DNA of 64,000 nt. Source: Bacillus sp. 1780r2a1 (GTDB taxonomy: Bacteria; Bacillota; Bacilli; Bacillales; Bacillaceae_H). Below the pieces are notes generated by a model. The model had not been told where the DNA came from. It made no database searches and was given only the letters and a program-made list of their open reading frames with translations. Where the stretch lies: the NCBI GenBank assembly GCA_024134725.1, contig CP099863.1, positions 1,483,501 through 1,547,500 on the forward strand, in the 5' to 3' direction. Positions 17,470-26,432 of the stretch are shown here, piece after piece; the first letter of the stretch is position 1, and the number at the start of each line of letters is the position of its first letter. The position numbers were made by a program, and so were the translations under genes.

Positions 17470-18765
17470 TTTGCTACTTTCCTTGGCAAAGCGGCGTTCT
17501 TGGAAAGATGAGTATACTTCGATAATAAGAATAATGAGCGTACCTAACACCAAACCGTTGCTTAAGAATGTTGTTACCAACGGGGGAAGTGTAGAAAAAG
17601 CATCCGTTGGTAAGAACATAACTCCAATTCCTGCGAATAAAGGAATTCCAGCTTTTTTCATAGCCTGATAAGGGGCAGGTGTATTGGAAAACTCATGTAT
17701 ACCTAATGCAATCATGCTCGCAAAGACAGGGAAAATAGCAGCATAGCCTACGGCTGTGGGTAAGCTAGACATAATGGAAGTGAGCGGAGTAAAAATGCTC
17801 ACAAACAATAATAAACAAGACGCTACAATAAACGGTAAACGACTGTATATGCCAGTTGCTGAAATAAAGCCTCCAGATCCTGAGATCGGAACTGCACCGA
17901 CACCAGAGAAGACACCTCCAAGCAGTTGACTAATTCCGGAAGCAATGCCTGATTGTTTAATATAGCTCCTTTTTGCTTTCGTACCGTTGCGTTCATAAAC
18001 GGATTCCACAACGCGTATGGAAGCGAGCATGTTTGTAATTAAGATAAGCGTGACAAAAAAAGCAGTTGTTACCATGCTCCATTCCAATCTAGGAGCTCCG
18101 AAAGCAAATGGTTCAGGGATATAAAAAAGATTCGATTGAAACGTAATTTGATCTGTTAAGTTTAAAATAGCGAACAGTCCCCAACCAATACCAATGCTTA
18201 CAATAATACTGAACTTATTAAATACAGGATGTGAGAGCATATAAAAAGCTAATAGTAAAATAGCAGCTGAAGCTAACGCGACTGGAAGTTTGATAGCAGG
18301 GTTATCGCTTGTTACCCCAAGCATACCTTTTAAGAATGAACCGCTTAGCTGTGCTACTAGTAAAATTAAATAAGTACCGGTTACAGTTGGGGTGAAATAT
18401 TTTGCTAGCTTATCGATAAGGCCAAAGGCACTCATCAATAAAGCAATAATTCCACTTGTAATCATTGTGAATTGTAAAACCTGAAGCGTTTCCGTTCCTG
18501 AACCAAATAAAACCGTTCCTAAGCCGGCATAGAGGGAAAATACGCCCCACCAAACACCAGCTGGGCCTTCCATAATCGGTAATCGATGTCCAATGAAGAT
18601 TTGAAGTAAGCCGGATGCTCCAAGAATGAAAAGCGTACGCTGTAAAAATTCAATGGATTCTGTTGGTGAAAGGCTGAATTGAGAAGCGATAACAATTGGA
18701 ACGATAATGCTATTAGAAATCATAAATAAAAACCATTGTAACGAAGCAATGGACGTACGAATCAT
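17467..18765 (-). CDS. NCS2-family uracil/xanthine-type permease
   Basis: A 432-residue polytopic permease of the nucleobase:cation symporter-2 (NAT/NCS2) family, usual length about 430. The N-terminal FLFMISNSIIVPIVIASQF, the LPIMEGPAGVWWG segment and the C-terminal GGVFSGVGAVPISGSGGFI (family loop before TM10) support this. It should import a purine or pyrimidine base; the exact one is not readable. Start ATG 18765 follows GAGGTG by seven bases; the in-frame GTG at 18774 is part of that site. No upstream purine riboswitch seen. Single gene unit. Confidence 0.85.
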   Translation of the reverse strand: MIRTSIASLQWFLFMISNSIIVPIVIASQFSLSPTESIEFLQRTLFILGASGLLQIFIGHRLPIMEGPAGVWWGVFSLYAGLGTVLFGSGTETLQVLQFTMITSGIIALLMSAFGLIDKLAKYFTPTVTGTYLILLVAQLSGSFLKGMLGVTSDNPAIKLPVALASAAILLLAFYMLSHPVFNKFSIIVSIGIGWGLFAILNLTDQITFQSNLFYIPEPFAFGAPRLEWSMVTTAFFVTLILITNMLASIRVVESVYERNGTKAKRSYIKQSGIASGISQLLGGVFSGVGAVPISGSGGFISATGIYSRLPFIVASCLLLFVSIFTPLTSIMSSLPTAVGYAAIFPVFASMIALGIHEFSNTPAPYQAMKKAGIPLFAGIGVMFLPTDAFSTLPPLVTTFLSNGLVLGTLIILIIEVYSSFQERRFAKESSK

Positions 18766-19000
18766 AGTATGCACCTCATGTTTAATCTGTCTAATCTAGT
18801 TTGTTTTATCTAGTAACTTTTTACATTTTACCATGAAATCGAGGTTTTGAAAGCGATATCTCTTATATTAATCTAGAAAAGAAATATTGCAGGTATATCC
18901 ATTCAGAAGAAGAGCTGTCGCAAAAATTGACGAAATATGTAGGAATGATGGTGAGGTAGACAAGAATAAACATTTTATGCCAAAAATAATTAATATTATA
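18766..19000. other. Intergenic region, permease to dpp operon
   Basis: AT-rich spacer. A 66-codon open frame starting at 18887 overlaps the dpp promoter and lacks a ribosome binding site; I do not treat it as a gene. No terminator or RNA element seen. Confidence 0.4.
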
Positions 19001-19029
19001 TTGAAAAAATGGAGTAAATATTTTATAAT
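19001..19029 (+). promoter_or_regulatory. Sigma-A promoter of the dpp-ykf operon
   Basis: TTGAAA at 19001-19006 and TATAAT at 19024-19029 with an exact 17-base spacer. The transcription start would be near 19036, giving a leader of about 48 bases before dppA. Confidence 0.8.
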
Positions 19030-19041
19030 TTTCTTAATATT
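19027..19041 (+). promoter_or_regulatory. CodY-like box over the dpp start site
   Basis: AATTTTCTTAATATT matches the CodY motif AATTTTCWGAAAATT at 13 of 15 positions. It overlaps the -10 and start site, a repressing position. CodY repression of dpp is established in B. subtilis; here it is inferred. Confidence 0.6.
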
Positions 19042-19083
19042 TAATACAATTAACCTCTTAAACTTAAAGAAGGGAGTGGAAAA

Positions 19084-19908
19084 ATGAAGCTATACGTATC
19101 TATCGATATGGAAGGAATTACTGGCCTTGTAGATCAAAGTAACGTCTTTTTACAAGAAGCAAACTATGAGCGCAGCAGGCGAATTATGACACAAGAAGCC
19201 AATGCTGTCATTGAAGCTGCGTTAAAGAACCGCTGTACAGAAGTAGTTGTAAATGATAGCCATTCAAGTATGAATAACCTGTTAGTTGAAGATTTGCACT
19301 CTGAAGCCGTTTTAATTTCAGGTAGCGTTAAGCCATATTCAATGGTTCAAGGCCTGGATAGTTCATTTGCTGGGGCAATGTTTATTGGATACCATTCACG
19401 TGCTGGAATGCCTGGCGTTATGTCACACGCTATGACTTTCGGAGTGCGAAATATGTATATAAACGACGTAGCCGTTGGTGAGCTAGGGTTTAATGCTTAT
19501 GTCGCAGGGCATTATGAAGTGCCTGTTTTACTTGTCGCAGGGGATGATTATACAGCCATCGAAGCGACATCACTCATTCCAAACGTCACGACAGCAATTG
19601 TTAAAAAATCCATTTCTCGTTCTGCAGCACAAACACTAACTCCTAAGAAAGCAGAACAATTACTTCAAGAAAAAGTTGAAATTGCCATTCAAAACAAACA
19701 CTTAATAAATCCCTTATTACCACCAAACCAACCTACTTTAAGAATCGAATTTAATAATTACGGTCAAGCAGAATGGGCTAATTTAATGCCAGGTACAAAA
19801 ATTGAACCTAATTCAACAATCGTTAGCTTTCAAGCGAAAGATATTTTAGAAGCATATCAAGCAATGCTTGTTATGACAGAACTTGCGATGCGAACTACAT
19901 TTTGTTAG
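19084..19908 (+). CDS. dppA: DppA, zinc D-aminopeptidase (M55)
   Basis: 274 residues, the length of B. subtilis DppA. The M55 metal and catalytic residues are all at the same numbers as in DppA: Asp8 and Glu10 in YVSIDMEG, His60 in VNDSHSSMNN, His104 in GYHSRAG, His115 and Glu133. It removes N-terminal D-amino acids from short peptides such as D-Ala-D-Ala in the cytosol. The start ATG follows GAAGGGAGTGG. First gene of the dpp-ykf operon; the substrate-import genes follow directly. Confidence 0.95.
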   Translation: MKLYVSIDMEGITGLVDQSNVFLQEANYERSRRIMTQEANAVIEAALKNRCTEVVVNDSHSSMNNLLVEDLHSEAVLISGSVKPYSMVQGLDSSFAGAMFIGYHSRAGMPGVMSHAMTFGVRNMYINDVAVGELGFNAYVAGHYEVPVLLVAGDDYTAIEATSLIPNVTTAIVKKSISRSAAQTLTPKKAEQLLQEKVEIAIQNKHLINPLLPPNQPTLRIEFNNYGQAEWANLMPGTKIEPNSTIVSFQAKDILEAYQAMLVMTELAMRTTFC

Positions 19909-19923
19909 AAAGTGTGATTAAAA

Positions 19924-20853
19924 ATGAAGACATACATATTGAAGCGCTTTATTTCAATGATTATCACATTGTGGGTCATTGTAACATTAACATTCTTTTT
20001 AATGAATGCTATACCAGGTTCACCTTTTAATGAAGAGCGAGCTACGAGTGAAGCTGTACAAGAAAATTTAGAGTCGTACTATCACTTAAATGAGCCATTA
20101 ATTGTTCAGTACTTTATGTACATAAAATCAATTGTTACGTTTGATTTTGGACCATCAATTAAGCAGCCTTCTCAAACAGTAAATGATTTGCTGGGACGAG
20201 GCTTTCCAGTTTCTTTTGAGCTTGGGATGGTTACTTTACTTGTCGCTGTGTTTTCAGGTATCGCACTTGGAATTGTAGCCGCACTACGCCGCAACGGAAT
20301 TGTAGATTATTTAGCGATGACAATTGCTGTTATCGGAATTTCTATTCCTAACTTTGTTATGGCAACGCTGCTTATTCAAAAGCTAGCCGTTGATTGGGCG
20401 ATTTTACCAGCAGCTACATGGACAAGTCCAAAGCATATGATTTTACCAACGCTTGCTCTTGCGACGGGGCCGATGGCTATCATTGCGCGCTTAACCCGTG
20501 CAAGTATGATTGAAGTGTTAACTCAAGACTATATTCGAACGGCAAGAGCTAAAGGGCTTTCTCCTTATAAGATTGTATTTAAGCATGCCTTGCGAAACGC
20601 GCTGCTTCCAGTGGTAACGGTGTTGGGAACAATTGCTGCTAGCGTACTGACTGGGACGTTTGTTATTGAACAGATTTTTGCTATACCTGGTATGGGAAAA
20701 TACTTTGTTGACAGTATAAACACGCGTGATTATCCGGTTATTATGGGAACCACAGTATTTTATAGTGCCATTTTAATCTTTATGCTGTTTTTAGTAGACA
20801 TTGCTTATGGTATTTTGGATCCAAGAATTAAACTACATCGAAAGGAAGGATGA
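19924..20853 (+). CDS. dppB: DppB, dipeptide ABC transporter permease
   Basis: 309 residues with the DppB/OppB permease layout: an N-terminal membrane anchor with the family motif MNAIPGSPF, then five further membrane segments and the EAA loop (RTARAKGLSPYKIVFKHAL) that docks on the ATPases. With DppC it forms the channel for di- or oligopeptides, probably murein peptides. It overlaps dppC by four bases (ATGA), a sign of translational coupling. Confidence 0.93.
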   Translation: MKTYILKRFISMIITLWVIVTLTFFLMNAIPGSPFNEERATSEAVQENLESYYHLNEPLIVQYFMYIKSIVTFDFGPSIKQPSQTVNDLLGRGFPVSFELGMVTLLVAVFSGIALGIVAALRRNGIVDYLAMTIAVIGISIPNFVMATLLIQKLAVDWAILPAATWTSPKHMILPTLALATGPMAIIARLTRASMIEVLTQDYIRTARAKGLSPYKIVFKHALRNALLPVVTVLGTIAASVLTGTFVIEQIFAIPGMGKYFVDSINTRDYPVIMGTTVFYSAILIFMLFLVDIAYGILDPRIKLHRKEG

Positions 20854-21800
20854 GCATGAGTGATCTGAAATCAGAAAAGTCAGTAAGCATTCCTGATGAA
20901 TGGTTTGTACCAAAGCAAAAAGATCGCACCGAGGCGGAAGCTGTTGTGCGTCCCAGCTTGTCTTATTGGCATGATGCATGGCTAAGGTTATTGAAAAACA
21001 AGCTGGCAATGCTAGGATTAATCTTTTTGGTTTTGCTAGTCATCATGGCTATCGTGGGACCGATGATTTCTCCCCACAGCGTTACGCAAACGTCATTTGC
21101 GAATCAAAATCAGCCACCTTCAAAAGAACACTGGTTTGGAACGGATGATTTAGGAAGGGATGTATTTACTCGAACGTGGTATGGAGCAAGAATTTCACTA
21201 TTCGTTGGGGTCATGGCTGCTTTAATTGATTTTATAATCGGAGTTATTTATGGAGGCGTTGCCGGCTATAAAGGCGGTCGCACAGATAACGTGATGATGC
21301 GTATTGTTGAAGTTCTATATGGCCTTCCTTATCTATTGGTTGTCATCCTGTTAATGGTGGTAATGGGACCTGGTTTATCAACGATTATCCTCGCACTTTC
21401 CGTGACAGGCTGGATTGGAATGGCCCGAATTGTCCGAGGACAAGTTCTACAAATAAAAAACTATGAATTTGTGCTTGCATCCAAAACATTTGGGACCAAA
21501 ACAGCAAGGATTATTAAGAAAAATTTATTGCCTAACACAATGGGGCCGATTATTGTTCAAATGACGTTAACGGTTCCGACAGCTATATTTGCCGAAGCGT
21601 TTTTAAGCTTTTTAGGATTAGGTGTTCAAGCACCATTTGCCAGCTGGGGTGTAATGGCAAATGACGGTTTATCTTCGATTCTATCTGGCTATTGGTGGCG
21701 CTTATTTTTCCCGGCTTTCTTTATTTCTATCACCATGTTTGCATTTAACGTGCTAGGGGACGGTTTACAAGATGCCCTTGATCCAAAGTTAAGGAGGTAG
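20850..21800 (+). CDS. dppC: DppC, dipeptide ABC transporter permease
   Basis: 316 residues with a ~45-residue cytosolic N-terminus, then the OppC N-terminal segment and the typical HWFGTDDLGRDVFTRTWYGARISL motif, an EAA loop, and the terminal GDGLQDALDPKLR. It pairs with DppB. Start ATG 20850 overlaps the dppB stop; a second ATG two codons later is also possible. Confidence 0.93.
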   Translation: MSMSDLKSEKSVSIPDEWFVPKQKDRTEAEAVVRPSLSYWHDAWLRLLKNKLAMLGLIFLVLLVIMAIVGPMISPHSVTQTSFANQNQPPSKEHWFGTDDLGRDVFTRTWYGARISLFVGVMAALIDFIIGVIYGGVAGYKGGRTDNVMMRIVEVLYGLPYLLVVILLMVVMGPGLSTIILALSVTGWIGMARIVRGQVLQIKNYEFVLASKTFGTKTARIIKKNLLPNTMGPIIVQMTLTVPTAIFAEAFLSFLGLGVQAPFASWGVMANDGLSSILSGYWWRLFFPAFFISITMFAFNVLGDGLQDALDPKLRR

Positions 21801-21807
21801 AAGCGCA

Positions 21808-22806
21808 GTGGAAAAAGTTTTAGAAGTTCAAGATTTAACGGTGAAATTTGCTACATATGGCGGTGAGGTGCAAGCGGTTAGAGGCGTATCGTTTGATTTA
21901 TATAAAGGTGAAACACTTGCGATTGTAGGGGAGTCGGGATGTGGGAAAAGCGTAACTTCTCAAAGCATTATGAGATTAATTCCAAATCCTCCAGGAAAGA
22001 TTACAAAAGGGTCAATTTTATTTAAGGGAAAGGATTTAGCAAAGCTCTCTGAAAAAGCCATGAGAAAGATACGCGGCGCAGATATCTCAATGATTTTCCA
22101 AGATCCAATGACTGCATTGAATCCAACAATTACGGTAGGACAGCAAATTGCAGAGAGCATGATGCAACATGAAAACATTACGAAAGATGTAGCGAACAAA
22201 AAAGCACTAGACATGCTCAATTTGGTTGGAATTCCAAATCCGAAAGAGCGCTTGAAACAGTACCCTCATGAATTTAGCGGGGGGATGAGGCAGCGGATTG
22301 TCATTGCTATGGCTCTTGTATGTGAACCGGAAGTGCTCATTGCCGACGAGCCGACGACGGCTTTAGACGTAACGATCCAAGCTCAGATTTTAGAGCTTTT
22401 TAAAGAAATTCAAGCAAAAACAGGCGTATCCATTATTTTGATTACGCATGATTTAGGAGTCGTCGCCCAAGTGGCAGACCGAATAGCCGTCATGTATGCA
22501 GGTAAAATCGTTGAAGCAGGAAAGCGAAGAGATATTTTTTATCAACCACAGCATCCATATACAAAGGGGCTCTTACAGTCTGTTCCGCGTCTTGATTTGG
22601 ATGGTGGAGACCTTGTGCCAATTGCAGGTTCGCCTCCAGACTTATTTGCACCTCCTATCGGGTGTTCCTTTGCTGCTCGGTGTCCTTATGCGATGGAAGT
22701 GTGTGATCGCGTGTATCCTGGTGAAATTTTGTTTCGAAATGAGCATTCAGTCAGCTGTTGGCTCCAAGATGAAAGAGCTAAAAAACTAGTATCTACTATA
22801 AGCTAG
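21808..22806 (+). CDS. dppD: DppD, dipeptide ABC transporter ATPase
   Basis: 332 residues, GTG start with AAGGAGG ahead. Walker A GESGCGKSV, signature FSGGMRQR, Walker B VLIADEPTTALD and the switch His (LITHDLG) are present, followed by the oligopeptide C-terminal domain with the cysteine cluster (GCSFAARCPYAMEVC) that binds an iron-sulfur cluster in related DppD proteins. It energises DppBC together with YkfD further downstream. Confidence 0.93.
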   Translation: MEKVLEVQDLTVKFATYGGEVQAVRGVSFDLYKGETLAIVGESGCGKSVTSQSIMRLIPNPPGKITKGSILFKGKDLAKLSEKAMRKIRGADISMIFQDPMTALNPTITVGQQIAESMMQHENITKDVANKKALDMLNLVGIPNPKERLKQYPHEFSGGMRQRIVIAMALVCEPEVLIADEPTTALDVTIQAQILELFKEIQAKTGVSIILITHDLGVVAQVADRIAVMYAGKIVEAGKRRDIFYQPQHPYTKGLLQSVPRLDLDGGDLVPIAGSPPDLFAPPIGCSFAARCPYAMEVCDRVYPGEILFRNEHSVSCWLQDERAKKLVSTIS

Positions 22807-22848
22807 CCTTATAGATACATAAATAGGTAAAGGAAAAGGGGGAACAGA

Positions 22849-24468
22849 ATGAAGCGAATTATGTCTGTAGTAATGATGTCTATTTTAGTATTTACCCTTG
22901 CTGCCTGTACGGCGACAAGTGACTCAGGTGCAGAACCTGAAGGTGGTAGCAAGAAGGAAGATGGTAAAGTATTGTATATGAATAACGGTGCAGAGCCAAC
23001 TTCTTTTGATCCACCAATTGGTTTTGATTCGTACTCTTGGCAAATGTTAAACAACTTAATGGAAGGCTTAACAAGATTAGGACAAGAACATGAACCAGAA
23101 GCAGCAATTGCTGAGAAATGGGACGTATCACAAGATGGCAAAGTTTATACATTTCATATTCGTGAAGATGCAAAATGGTCGAATGGGGATGACGTAACCG
23201 CAGGAGACTTTGAATTTGCTTGGAAACGGTTGTTAAACCCTGAAACAGGATCTCCAGCTGCTTTCTTAGGTTATTTTATTGAAGGTGGAGAGGAATTTAA
23301 TACAGGAAAAGGAAAAGCGGAGGACGTAAAAGTAAAAGCGGTAGACGATAAGACGTTTGAAGTAACGTTGAATAGTCCACAAGCTTACTTCCTAAGCGTC
23401 ATTGCAAATCCTGCATTTTTCCCAATTAATGAAAAAGTAGCAACTGAAAACCCTAAGTGGTTTGCTGAAGCGAAAAGTTTTGTTGGAAATGGTCCATTTA
23501 AGCTAACGAAGTGGAAGCATAACAGCAATATTGTTATGGAGCGCAACGATCAGTATTGGGATGCAAAAAATGTAAAGCTAGATAAAGTTAACTGGGCAAT
23601 GGTGGAAAATACAAATACAGAATATCAAATGTACCAAAACGGCGAGCTTGATGTATCTGAGATCCCAGCTGATTTAAGCGACCAGTTATTAAAAGACGAT
23701 AGCCTAGATATTAAAGATCAAGCAGGAGTTTATTTCTATCGTCTTAATTTAGATCAAGAACCGTTCCAAAATGTCAATATTCGTAAAGCGTTTGCTTTGG
23801 CTGTAGACCAAGATCAAATTGTTAACTATGTAACGAAGAACAAAGAAGAGCCGGCATATGGCTTTGTATCAAAAGGGTTTAAGGATGCCAACGGTTCTGA
23901 TTTCCGAGAAAAGAGTGGAGATCTTGTCAAAACAGATGTGAAACAAGCAAAAGAGCTTTTAGAAAAGGGAATGAAAGAAGAGGGCTATGAGAAGCTACCT
24001 CAAGTTACGTTAACGTATAGCACAGATGACACGCATAAGAAGATTGCAGAAGCACTGCAACAGATGTTTAAAGAAAACCTAGGCGTTGATGTGAAGCTGG
24101 CGAACATGGAGTGGAACGTATTCCAAGAAGAGCAAAAGGCGCTGAAATTCCAGTTATCTCGTAGTTCGTTCTTAGCTGATTACGCGGATCCAATCAATTT
24201 CTTAGAAAACTTCCAAACGGGGCATTCAATGAACCGTACGGCTTGGAGTAATGAAAAATATGATCAATTAATTCAGGAAGCAAAGAATGAAGCGGATGAA
24301 AAGAAACGATTTGAGTTAATGTATGAAGCTGAAAAACTATTATTTGATGAAATGCCAATTATCCCAATTCACTTCTATAACTACGTATTTTTGACAAATG
24401 AAAACGTATCTGGAATTGTTCGTCACCCGGTTGGTTACTTAGAGTTAAAATGGGCGGATAAAAAATAA
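22849..24468 (+). CDS. dppE: DppE, dipeptide-binding lipoprotein
   Basis: 539 residues, SBP family 5. The N-terminus has a lipoprotein signal with LAAC and lipid-modified Cys20, followed by a Ser/Gly/Glu linker. The body carries SBP_bac_5 features (EPTSFDPPIGF near the start; GNGPFKLTKW; RKAFALAVDQ). It captures peptides outside the membrane for DppBCD-YkfD. A family search would be needed to tell murein tripeptide binders from general ones; the neighbours favour murein peptides. Confidence 0.93.
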   Translation: MKRIMSVVMMSILVFTLAACTATSDSGAEPEGGSKKEDGKVLYMNNGAEPTSFDPPIGFDSYSWQMLNNLMEGLTRLGQEHEPEAAIAEKWDVSQDGKVYTFHIREDAKWSNGDDVTAGDFEFAWKRLLNPETGSPAAFLGYFIEGGEEFNTGKGKAEDVKVKAVDDKTFEVTLNSPQAYFLSVIANPAFFPINEKVATENPKWFAEAKSFVGNGPFKLTKWKHNSNIVMERNDQYWDAKNVKLDKVNWAMVENTNTEYQMYQNGELDVSEIPADLSDQLLKDDSLDIKDQAGVYFYRLNLDQEPFQNVNIRKAFALAVDQDQIVNYVTKNKEEPAYGFVSKGFKDANGSDFREKSGDLVKTDVKQAKELLEKGMKEEGYEKLPQVTLTYSTDDTHKKIAEALQQMFKENLGVDVKLANMEWNVFQEEQKALKFQLSRSSFLADYADPINFLENFQTGHSMNRTAWSNEKYDQLIQEAKNEADEKKRFELMYEAEKLLFDEMPIIPIHFYNYVFLTNENVSGIVRHPVGYLELKWADKK

Positions 24469-24495
24469 ACATCGTTCATAAAGTAGTGAATAAGC

Positions 24496-24538
24496 AGGCT
24501 GTGCAAAATGGGAGCAACTTCTCTATTTCGCACAGCCT
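24496..24538 (+). terminator. Intra-operon hairpin between dppE and ykfA
   Basis: AGGCTGTGC pairs perfectly with GCACAGCCT; inner AAAT/ATTT bases extend the stem. It is followed by CTTCATT rather than a clean T run, so it may act as a weak terminator or an mRNA stabiliser that lets dppE exceed the ykf genes. Confidence 0.6.
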
Positions 24539-24570
24539 CTTCATTACATAAAGGGAAAGGGTGTTTCTAA

Positions 24571-25497
24571 ATGATAAAACCTTCTGCTTTGAAAAAAGGA
24601 GATATCGTGGGCGTTGTATCACCAGCTAGCCCGCCAAAAGAACAGCAGCTAAAAAAGGGAATTGCATATCTAGAAAGCTTAGGCCTTCAGGTCCAAGTTG
24701 GAAAATCAGTTTATGAAAAAAACGGCTACCTTGCAGGAACAGATGAACAGCGCGCAGAGGATATTAATGCTTTTTTTGCTAATCCAAGCGTCAAGGGAAT
24801 TATTTGTGCTTGCGGTGGTTACGGAACGGCTAGAATGGCGAATTTACTAGATTATGAGCTCATTAAAGATAATCCAAAGATATTCTGGGGCTATAGCGAT
24901 ATTACATTTTTACATACGGCTATTTCTCAAAAAACAGGACTTATTACGTTTCACGGGCCAATGCTGTCATCGGATATTGGAAAAGATGATGTCAAAGAAC
25001 AAACAAAGCAGTCTTTTCAACAACTTTTTACTCCTCAGTCAACATATTATACTGATCAAATTACTCCCCTTCAAATTATCGAACAGGGAGAGGTCAGCGG
25101 ACAGCTAATTGGTGGTAACCTCACATTATTAGCAAGTTCGCTTGGTACAGATTTTGAAGTGGAGACAAAGGGGAAGATTTTATTTATTGAAGATATTGAA
25201 GAAGAATCCTACAGCATTGATAGAATGATGACACAGTTAAAGCTGGCTGGGAAATTTGAAGATGCAGCAGGCATTATGCTTTGTGATTTTCATAAGTGTG
25301 AACCGTTAAAAAGAGAGAATTCTTTATCATTAGAAGAAGCTTTATTACAGCCGTTAAAAGGGTTAAAAAAGCCAATTATGAAAGGGTTTTTAATTGGACA
25401 CTGCTCGCCACAAGTCGCAGTGCCTGTTGGGGCGTATGCAACCATGTCAACCTATGAACGAATGGTAGAGTTAGAAGCCGGAGTGAAAGTAGATTAA
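24571..25497 (+). CDS. ykfA: YkfA, LD-carboxypeptidase family (S66)
   Basis: 308 residues of the LdcA/MccF serine peptidase family. The nucleophile Ser109 lies in WGYSDIT. IGGNLTLLASSLGTDFE and a C-terminal GHCSPQVAVPVG supply the conserved Glu/His regions. Family members cut between L- and D-residues, removing the terminal D-Ala from murein tetrapeptides in the cytosol; some instead cut microcin-like conjugates. Next to dpp, murein peptide recycling is the natural reading. Confidence 0.88.
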   Translation: MIKPSALKKGDIVGVVSPASPPKEQQLKKGIAYLESLGLQVQVGKSVYEKNGYLAGTDEQRAEDINAFFANPSVKGIICACGGYGTARMANLLDYELIKDNPKIFWGYSDITFLHTAISQKTGLITFHGPMLSSDIGKDDVKEQTKQSFQQLFTPQSTYYTDQITPLQIIEQGEVSGQLIGGNLTLLASSLGTDFEVETKGKILFIEDIEEESYSIDRMMTQLKLAGKFEDAAGIMLCDFHKCEPLKRENSLSLEEALLQPLKGLKKPIMKGFLIGHCSPQVAVPVGAYATMSTYERMVELEAGVKVD

Positions 25498-25514
25498 TAG
25501 AGGGAGAAGATAAA

Positions 25515-26420
25515 ATGAATGCTAAGAGATACGTTGTCACAGTGTCAGTTGCAACGGTGTGGACATCTGCAGAATCACCTCGTAGCCTCGATCAGGTGGC
25601 ACTAGAATCACCTGTTGATATAAAAGAGTGGCTCCGTCGTTTAACGTATGAAAACCGACTCGCTTTATGCAACGAAAACCTCGTTCAAACCCAACTTTTA
25701 TTTGGTGAAGAAGTCGAGATGATTAAGCAGGAAGGAAATTGGTGCTACGTTCTTATTCCAAGTCAGCCTTCTAAAAAAAATAATGTCGGATATCCCGGTT
25801 GGGTTCCAGCAAGTCAGTTAAAGGCAGTAGAGCTGCAAAAACAAGATGCATCTGCCCAAGTAATCGCCCGAAAAACGCTTTTAGTAATTGATAACCAAAC
25901 GGAGCTGATGCTTAGCTATCGAACGACTTTACCTGTAGTTCAATACCTAAACGAACATGTTGAAGTGGAAACACCGCTTGGAAGAGGCCTAATGTTGGCT
26001 AAAGATGTGAATGTAGTTCAATCTGATGCAGAACTACATCCAAAAACAGGAGCTCATCTCGTGTCGGAAGGAAAGCGATTTCTAGATCTTCCTTACTTAT
26101 GGGGAGGAATGAGCTCATATGGCTTTGACTGTTCAGGTTTTACCTACTCACTTCATAAAGCAAATGGATATACGATTCCTCGCGATGCAAGCGACCAAGC
26201 TACAAGCGGTAAAGTAGTTTCATATGAAGAAATGGAGCCAGGAGATTTATTATTCTTTGCTTACGAACAAGGTAAGGGTTTTGTACACCACGTCGCTATG
26301 TACTATGGAAATGGTCAAATCATTCATTCGCCGAAAACGGGTAAGGCAGTTGAGGTTATTCCCATCAAAGGAATGGAGTACGAAGATGAAATTTGCGCAA
26401 TACGTCGCTACTGGACATAA
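25515..26420 (+). CDS. ykfC: YkfC, gamma-D-glutamyl-L-diamino acid endopeptidase (NlpC/P60)
   Basis: 301 residues. The first ~150 residues contain SH3b-like folds; residues ~180-300 are an NlpC/P60 domain with Cys206 in GFDCSG and His259 in FVHHVAMYYG as catalytic pair. YkfC of B. subtilis cuts the D-Glu to meso-Dap bond of murein peptides with a free N-terminal L-Ala. There is no signal peptide, in keeping with cytosolic action on imported peptides. It directly follows ykfA; the ykfB epimerase that sits between them in B. subtilis is missing. Confidence 0.9.
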   Translation: MNAKRYVVTVSVATVWTSAESPRSLDQVALESPVDIKEWLRRLTYENRLALCNENLVQTQLLFGEEVEMIKQEGNWCYVLIPSQPSKKNNVGYPGWVPASQLKAVELQKQDASAQVIARKTLLVIDNQTELMLSYRTTLPVVQYLNEHVEVETPLGRGLMLAKDVNVVQSDAELHPKTGAHLVSEGKRFLDLPYLWGGMSSYGFDCSGFTYSLHKANGYTIPRDASDQATSGKVVSYEEMEPGDLLFFAYEQGKGFVHHVAMYYGNGQIIHSPKTGKAVEVIPIKGMEYEDEICAIRRYWT

Positions 26421-26432
26421 GGAGGAAATGAC

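Noticed and set aside
18887-19087. 66-codon open frame before dppA
   Set aside because: It contains the dpp promoter and CodY-like box and has no ribosome binding site.
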